Positions 4,940-8,604 of a stretch of 8,604 nt of DNA are shown here, one piece after another. The position numbers were made by a program, and so were the translations under genes. Numbering within the stretch: position 1 is the first letter of the stretch; each line of letters begins with the position of its first letter. The notes under the pieces are model-generated. The model did no database searches. It had not been told where the DNA came from and saw only the letters and a list, made by a program, of their open reading frames with translations. Origin of the DNA: Dehalococcoidia bacterium (lineage in GTDB: Bacteria; Chloroflexota; Dehalococcoidia; E44-bin15); NCBI GenBank assembly GCA_023129355.1, contig JAGMCC010000044.1, positions 1-8,604 of the forward strand, in the 5' to 3' direction.

Positions 4940-5473
4940 CTAATAGTTCTCCGCCAGTAGCTCGTAGTAGCTCTGGGGGAAGTTACAGGCGGGGCATCGC
5001 TTGGGGGCTTCCATCCCTTCGTGGACATAGCCGCAGTTGCGGCACTTCCACTTGACTACCTTATCTTTCTTGAAGACCTTCCCCTCCTGCACATTCTTCA
5101 GCAGGGCGAGATATCTCTTCTCGTGCTGCTCCTCAACCTCGGCAACCTCTTTAAAGAAATCAGCGATATCGGTGAATCCTTCCTCGCGGGCCACCTTTTC
5201 AAACCCGGGGTACATATCGATCCACTCGTAGTGCTCTCCCGCCGCCGCCGCTTTCAGGTTTTCCGGGGTATCCCCGATTCCCTTGAGAAATGCAAACTCT
5301 CTTCTGGCATGCTCTCTCTCATTCTCCGCTGTCTCCAGGAATATCGCGGCGACGTGCTCGAAACCCGCATCTTTGGCTACCTGAGAAAAGTAGGTGTACT
5401 TGTTGCGGGCCATCGACTCCCCGGCAAAGGCAGCCTCCAGGTTCTTCTCGGTTCGGCTTCCTTTGAGTTCCAT
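4940..5473 (-). CDS. rbr: Rubrerythrin, classical
   Basis: This 177-residue peroxide reductase has the standard two-domain form. The ferritin-like domain shows E19 in AFAGES, E52-x-x-H55 in ENEREH, E80 and E83 in AGEHYEW, and E114-x-x-H117 in EEQHEKR, which is the complete diiron set including the redox-switching glutamate. The C-terminal rubredoxin-like domain has C144, C147, C160 and C163. It would reduce H2O2 in the cytoplasm with electrons from rubredoxin. A longer reading from 5551 was rejected: the ATG at 5473 follows AAAGGAG at ideal spacing and the protein then begins MELKGSRTEKNLEAAF, a normal rubrerythrin start. It begins 13 nt after tusA and is followed 23 nt later by flavin reductase, so it belongs to both the sulfur-handling and electron-transfer parts of the run. 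Confidence 0.95.
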   Translation of the reverse strand: MELKGSRTEKNLEAAFAGESMARNKYTYFSQVAKDAGFEHVAAIFLETAENEREHARREFAFLKGIGDTPENLKAAAAGEHYEWIDMYPGFEKVAREEGFTDIADFFKEVAEVEEQHEKRYLALLKNVQEGKVFKKDKVVKWKCRNCGYVHEGMEAPKRCPACNFPQSYYELLAENY

Positions 5474-5486
5474 CGCTTTCTCCTTT

Positions 5487-5717
5487 CTAATTTGATTTCT
5501 TGACATAAGCCTTGTATTTCCCTGCCTCTTCCTCAATCCCCAGCAGCTCATTCCCCGTGGTCCGGCACCAAGCGGGCATATCTTCTTTTATACCCTCATC
5601 GTCGGCTAATATCTCCAATACCTGCCCCATCTCCAGCTCTTTAAGCTTGTTGGCGGTGTGATAAATGGGCATGGGACAATAGAGCCCAATGCAGTCCAAG
5701 GTGGCATCTGCCTTCAT
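5487..5717 (-). CDS. tusA: TusA-family sulfur-carrier protein
   Basis: The 76-residue product has the TusA/SirA fold signature: DATLDCIGLYCPMPIYHTANKLKEL, with the CPxP motif at 14-17, whose Cys14 carries persulfide sulfur in this family. C9 is also typical, and C51 in AWCRTTGNELL matches the common second half. TusA proteins pass sulfur between desulfurases, DsrE-type proteins and acceptors in tRNA thiolation, molybdenum cofactor synthesis or sulfur metabolism. Here it follows the DsrE-like gene by 12 nt and precedes rubrerythrin by 13 nt. The ATG at 5717 has GGGAGG upstream. With a NifS-like protein that lacks its catalytic lysine in the same run, it is a candidate alternative sulfur source; that link is inferred from context. 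Confidence 0.93.
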   Translation of the reverse strand: MKADATLDCIGLYCPMPIYHTANKLKELEMGQVLEILADDEGIKEDMPAWCRTTGNELLGIEEEAGKYKAYVKKSN

Positions 5718-5729
5718 AGTCTGGCCTCC

Positions 5730-6212
5730 CTAAATGAAGAGATTGACCTTTCCCTCTTTGGCATCAGCCAGATAGGTAGCTACCCCGGCAAAGCTGTCCA
5801 CCTCGGGAATGAAGGCCTCCTTGGATATTCCCATCATCCCCATAGAGGTGGTGCAGGCGATAAATTTTACCCCCATTCCCTTAGCCATGGCCATCAGTTC
5901 CTCAAGCTGGGGAAAGTTGACGTCCTTCATCAGCTGCTTCATCATCCAGGTGCCCATTCCCAGCATGCGGAATCTGGAAAGATGGAGTCTCTTTGAGCCA
6001 CCCCGGTTCATGAAGTTGAGCATTCGCCTCATGATCCCCTTGCTCTTGATGCCGCCCTCATTACGCTTGATGACATTTAGCCCCCAAAAGGTGAAGAACA
6101 TGCTTACCTCCATCCCCATGGATGCGGCCCCGATGGCGATATTGAAAGCGGCCAGTGCCTTATCCAGCTCACCACTGAATACCACCAGGGTTACTCTCTC
6201 TTTAGCTGCCAT
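5730..6212 (-). CDS. DsrE/DsrF/DsrH-like family protein
   Basis: The product of 160 residues (from the ATG at 6212) has the DsrE-like alpha/beta pattern: VTLVVFSGELDKALAAFNIAIGAASMGMEVSMFFTFWGL at the N-terminus, a basic Met-rich middle, and GVKFIACTTSMGMMG with the single cysteine C120. In the family this conserved Cys near the end of the core is the sulfur-binding site. The protein is notably rich in methionine. Partner genes of this subfamily are often tusA and rhodaneses, and tusA follows here at 12 nt. A GTG at 6221 is in frame, but the ATG at 6212 is preferred because AGGTG lies 6 nt before it. A role in persulfide relay is likely; the exact donor and acceptor are unknown. No transmembrane segment is convincing, though the N-terminal third is hydrophobic. 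Confidence 0.85.
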   Translation of the reverse strand: MAAKERVTLVVFSGELDKALAAFNIAIGAASMGMEVSMFFTFWGLNVIKRNEGGIKSKGIMRRMLNFMNRGGSKRLHLSRFRMLGMGTWMMKQLMKDVNFPQLEELMAMAKGMGVKFIACTTSMGMMGISKEAFIPEVDSFAGVATYLADAKEGKVNLFI

Positions 6213-6221
6213 TATCGTCAC

Positions 6222-6407
6222 CTATTCCAGATTCTGGCCGCATTGGGGACAGACCTTGGCTATTCTCTCCACCACGATATTGCATTTCGGGCAGTACCGC
6301 AACTCAACCTGGCACGGTTGGCAATAGGGGAAAGGGTTGAGGGCTATCTCCTCATCGCAGTAGGGGCAACGGCATCTCAGATCCTTTGTATCCTCACTCT
6401 TTTTCAT
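6222..6407 (-). CDS. Small double zinc-ribbon protein with four CxxC pairs
   Basis: This 61-residue protein carries nine cysteines: C12, then CxxC pairs at C14/C17, C29/C32, C39/C42 and C53/C56. The spacing fits two zinc ribbons, or rubredoxin-like knuckles, in tandem: RCPYCDEE..YCQPCQ and YCPKCN..VCPQCGQNL. The N-terminus MKKSEDTKDLR is charged and there is no signal peptide. No named family was recognised beyond zinc-ribbon. It overlaps the 3' end of the nifU-like gene by 14 nt and is followed by the DsrE-like gene after 9 nt, so it is translationally tied to the Fe-S/sulfur run. Its ribosome site AAGGAGGGG lies inside nifU. It might bind Zn or Fe and act as a small adaptor or metal donor, but nothing in the sequence proves this. 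Confidence 0.8.
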   Translation of the reverse strand: MKKSEDTKDLRCRCPYCDEEIALNPFPYCQPCQVELRYCPKCNIVVERIAKVCPQCGQNLE

Positions 6408-6810
6408 TCTTGCCCCTCCTTTTGCTTTTAACCTTTTTGCCCTGCTTCTTCAGGTAGTCATCGATGGCCTTATTCAGCGCCTGAGCGCCGAGGTTAGAGC
6501 AGTGATATTTATTCTTGGGCAGCCCCTCAAGCTGCTCGGCCACTAGGGCCGGGGTGATTTTCCTCGCCTCCTCCAGGGTATTACCCATTGCCATCTCGCT
6601 GACGATGCTTGAGACGGCGATTGCGGCGCCGCAGCCGAAGGTCTTGAACTTGACATCGCTGAGATGGTTATCGTCCACCTTGATGTAGAAGGTCATCATA
6701 TCCCCGCAGACGGGGTTGCCCACCTCGCCGATGCCATCGGCATCCTCGATTTCCCCCACATTGCGGGGGTTCATGAAGTGTTCCATTACCTTTTCGCTAT
6801 AAACAGGCAT
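6394..6810 (-). CDS. nifU: NifU/IscU-type Fe-S cluster scaffold
   Basis: The 138-residue protein is an N-domain-only NifU, i.e. IscU-like, scaffold on which [2Fe-2S] or [4Fe-4S] clusters are assembled before transfer. Its three cluster cysteines are present: C35 in GNPVCGD, C60 in KTFGCGAAIA and C104 in KYHCSNLGA, with the accompanying D37. The N-terminal YSEKVMEHFMNPRNVGEI is diagnostic. The last 20 residues (KKQGKKVKSKRRGKNEKE) form an unusually basic tail not needed for the fold. It starts one nucleotide after the stop of the NifS-like gene, behind GGGAGG, so the two are translationally coupled. The HscA-binding LPPVK motif of proteobacterial IscU is not obvious (GLPKNKYHCS is at that position), in line with a system lacking HscA/HscB. 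No such chaperone genes are in the window. Confidence 0.95.
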   Translation of the reverse strand: MPVYSEKVMEHFMNPRNVGEIEDADGIGEVGNPVCGDMMTFYIKVDDNHLSDVKFKTFGCGAAIAVSSIVSEMAMGNTLEEARKITPALVAEQLEGLPKNKYHCSNLGAQALNKAIDDYLKKQGKKVKSKRRGKNEKE

Positions 6811-6811
6811 C

Positions 6812-7999
6812 TCATCTCCCTCCCTGCTGACCTTTTAAGAATTTGGAGTATAGCGGCGACATCTGCCGTAGCCGATCAACGATAGGCGGCAGCTGTTCCA
6901 GTACATAGTCAATATCCTCCTCGGTATTCTCCAGGCCGAGGCTGAATAGTAGCGAGCCCTGTGCGATTTCGGCAGGAAGCCCCATAGCGGTGAGCACGTG
7001 AGAGGCTTTGAGCGCCCTGGAGGTGCACGCCGAACCACTGGATGCCGCTATCCCCTGGTGACTTAACAGCATGAGCATCGCCTCTCCTTCAATGAACTCG
7101 ATACAGAAGCTGGCATTGCCGGGAAGGCGCTGGGTGGGATGTCCGGTGAGGATCGCATGCTCGATCCGTGACAGTAGTCCTTCGATTAACCTGTCGCGCA
7201 GGGCAGAGAGGTGCGCCATCCGGGACGCCATCTCTTCCTTGGCCAGCTCAGCGGCTTTTCCCAGCCCGACGATCGCGGGCACATTCTCGGTCCCGGCTCT
7301 TCGTCCTCTCTCCTGCACCCCACCATCGAGGAAGGGGATAATGCGCGCCCCTTTTTTAAGCCAGAGGGCACCAACACCCTTAGGGCCATAGAACTGGTTG
7401 GGGGTCAGGCTTAGCGCATCAACACCGAGTTCTTTGACATCCACAGGTATTGAGCCTGTGGTGGCCACGGCATCGGTGTGGAACAGAGCCCCCCTTTTCT
7501 TCACCACCTTAGCTATCTCGGCGATGGGCTGAACGGTGCCCACCTCGCTATTGGCGTGCATTATGGACACCAGAGCCGTGTCCTCCCTTATGCTTGTACC
7601 CACCTCTTCTGGATCGACTAGCCCGTACCTATCCACCGGTACTTGGGTGACCTCGAAGCCCCACTTCTCCAGCGTCTTCGCCGCATGGAGCACTGAAAAA
7701 TGCTCGATGGCCGAGATGACAACGTGCTTTCCCTGGGACTGCCGGGCGAGGGTCAACCCCTTGATGGCGAAGTTGTTGGCCTCAGTGCCTGAGCCGGTGA
7801 AGATGATCTCCTCAGGCTGGGCGACAATGAGAGCCGCAACCTTGCTGCGGGCATCATCCAGTGCTTCTCTGGCTTGGTCTCCCCACTCATGGATGGATTG
7901 AGGATTGCCATAGGCATCCCTGAAGTAGGGGAGCATAGCCTCCAGCACCTGGGGGAGAACTGGGGTTGTCGCTACATTGTCCAGGTATGCTCTCCTCAT
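6812..7999 (-). CDS. nifS: NifS/IscS-like class V aminotransferase lacking the PLP lysine
   Basis: This 395-residue protein is full length for a cysteine desulfurase. Family landmarks are present: YLDNVATTP (5-13), TGSGTEANN (68-76), H100 in AIEHFSVLH, SIMHANSEVGT (145-155), FHTDAV (173-178), GRRAGTENVP (232-241) and the mobile-loop cysteine C325 in SSGSACTS. Yet the PLP Schiff-base position reads SLTPNQFYGPKG: the usual His-Lys is Asn201-Gln202. The PLP-contacting Gln after DAV is Ala179, and the substrate-carboxylate Arg of the IRFSLG motif is Leu351. All three codons were checked on the DNA. Classical desulfurase activity is therefore not expected. Archaeoglobus IscS also lacks this lysine, yet its loop cysteine helps bind the cluster on IscU, so this protein may be a scaffold partner of the adjacent NifU. 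The ATG at 7999 follows GGAGGGG. Confidence 0.93.
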   Translation of the reverse strand: MRRAYLDNVATTPVLPQVLEAMLPYFRDAYGNPQSIHEWGDQAREALDDARSKVAALIVAQPEEIIFTGSGTEANNFAIKGLTLARQSQGKHVVISAIEHFSVLHAAKTLEKWGFEVTQVPVDRYGLVDPEEVGTSIREDTALVSIMHANSEVGTVQPIAEIAKVVKKRGALFHTDAVATTGSIPVDVKELGVDALSLTPNQFYGPKGVGALWLKKGARIIPFLDGGVQERGRRAGTENVPAIVGLGKAAELAKEEMASRMAHLSALRDRLIEGLLSRIEHAILTGHPTQRLPGNASFCIEFIEGEAMLMLLSHQGIAASSGSACTSRALKASHVLTAMGLPAEIAQGSLLFSLGLENTEEDIDYVLEQLPPIVDRLRQMSPLYSKFLKGQQGGR

Positions 8000-8091
8000 A
8001 ACCCCTCCTCGGTCATCTCAACCACATTTTAGCCACCAGGCTACCCCTTGGATGCGACTTTTGTCTCAAAGCTGGATACAAACGGACACCT

Positions 8092-8604
8092 TTATTTTAG
8101 GCGAGCCTCGACCGCATCCCAATTGATGTTATTGAAGAAGGCATCGATATAGTCGGCTCGCTTCAGCCCATAGTCGATCATAAAGGCATGCTCGAAAACA
8201 TCCAGCACCAGAATGGGGGTACAACCTGCAGGGTGGCCGGTCTCGTGCTCGTTTATCCATTGGTTTATCAGCCAGCCGGTCACGTTATCCTGGTAAAGGA
8301 TGGCCCAACCGATTCCCCGCATGGTGGCGATGCCGCGGAAGTCCTTCTCCCAGTCCTCGTAGCTGCCGAACCCCCCGGGTAGCACCTGGGCCAGCTTGCC
8401 CGATTTATCCAGTGACCCCTTGCCGCCGAGGTTTTCGAAGTAATATTCGTGGAGGCGCATGCCGTTGAACTCGAAACCCAACCGACGCTTTAACTCAGCG
8501 TATTCCGGGGTTGCCACCTTGCCCTCCTTGAGCATGGCAGCAAGGGAGTCCAACAGTTTGTTGGTGTTGGTTACATAGCCCTGATAGAGAGTGAAGTGAT
8601 TATT
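8092..8604 (-). CDS. Fe/Mn superoxide dismutase, N-terminus beyond window edge
   Basis: The open frame reaches the right edge: 170 residues are visible and the true start is outside, because codons 8604-8554 still read as SOD helix 1 (NNHFTLYQGYVTNTNKL). Metal ligands are assigned as H3, H52 (GMRLHEYYFENL), D135 and H139 (LDVFEHAF), with Tyr10 as the likely gateway tyrosine. The remaining motifs GGFGSYEDWEKDF, GWAILYQD and the C-terminal INWDAVEARLK are typical. Dismutation of superoxide would give H2O2 for the rubrerythrins and peroxiredoxin downstream. Helix 1 has HxxxY instead of HxxxHH, and DVWEH is DVFEH. The Gln used by Mn enzymes just before TP is absent (AGCTP), which argues for Fe or a cambialistic site. 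A 92-nt gap separates it from nifS. Confidence 0.92.
   Translation of the reverse strand, partial: NNHFTLYQGYVTNTNKLLDSLAAMLKEGKVATPEYAELKRRLGFEFNGMRLHEYYFENLGGKGSLDKSGKLAQVLPGGFGSYEDWEKDFRGIATMRGIGWAILYQDNVTGWLINQWINEHETGHPAGCTPILVLDVFEHAFMIDYGLKRADYIDAFFNNINWDAVEARLK

Noticed and set aside
5474..5551. In-frame upstream extension of the classical rubrerythrin (26 extra residues)
   Set aside because: It overlaps tusA, has no family similarity, and the ATG at 5473 has an ideal AAAGGAG ribosome site.
8030..8043. TAGCC/GGCTA inverted repeat in the SOD-nifS gap as an operator or terminator
   Set aside because: Five-base arms with a 4-nt loop are expected by chance and no T-run or promoter is linked to it.

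Overview
The window is a compact, one-directional gene block: every supported gene is on the minus strand, so transcription runs from the right edge to the left. Its content (Fe-type superoxide dismutase, two rubrerythrins, a two-cysteine peroxiredoxin, non-heme ferritin, an A-type diiron flavoprotein, two rubredoxins, a flavin reductase, a metallothionein, Fe-S scaffold genes and sulfur-carrier genes) is the oxygen- and peroxide-defence repertoire of a strict anaerobe. Strong GGAGG-type ribosome binding sites and moderately GC-rich codon use indicate a bacterium. The protein families resemble those of anaerobic Chloroflexota (Dehalococcoidia-like), but that placement is an impression from sequence and was not tested.

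Layout in transcription order. (1) 8604-8092: superoxide dismutase, with its N-terminus beyond the edge. (2) 7999-5487: a tight run of nifS-like, nifU-like, a four-CxxC zinc-ribbon protein, a DsrE-like protein and tusA, with gaps of 1-13 nt or an overlap. (3) 5473-4044: rubrerythrin, flavin reductase, rubredoxin 2, and a 48-residue metallothionein too short for routine ORF lists. (4) 3963-2379: peroxiredoxin, a small winged-helix regulator, and a rubrerythrin with rubredoxin-like domains at both ends. (5) 2378-2254: a gap holding a frameshifted remnant of a second winged-helix gene. (6) 2253-311: ferritin, rubredoxin 1 and the flavodiiron protein FprA. (7) 290-163: three tandem hairpin modules. 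(8) 132-1: the start of a YHS-domain protein cut by the left edge.

The genes can be read as one system. Flavin reductase, rubredoxin and FprA reconstitute the NADH-to-O2/NO chain that Moorella carries as Hrb plus FprA, here with Hrb split into two genes. SOD, rubrerythrins and peroxiredoxin handle superoxide and peroxide. Ferritin and metallothionein sequester metals. NifS/NifU with TusA/DsrE would repair or build Fe-S clusters.

The main anomalies are these. The NifS-like protein lacks the PLP-binding lysine (Gln202) and two further active-site residues, yet keeps its mobile-loop cysteine. Rubredoxin 1 has lost its fourth iron-ligand cysteine (Tyr43) exactly inside a perfect 13-bp inverted repeat, the signature of a quasipalindrome template-switch mutation. 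The two rubredoxin genes share a 38-nt identical patch that suggests gene conversion. No tRNA, rRNA, CRISPR array or transposase was seen, and no stretch longer than 300 nt lacks a gene.
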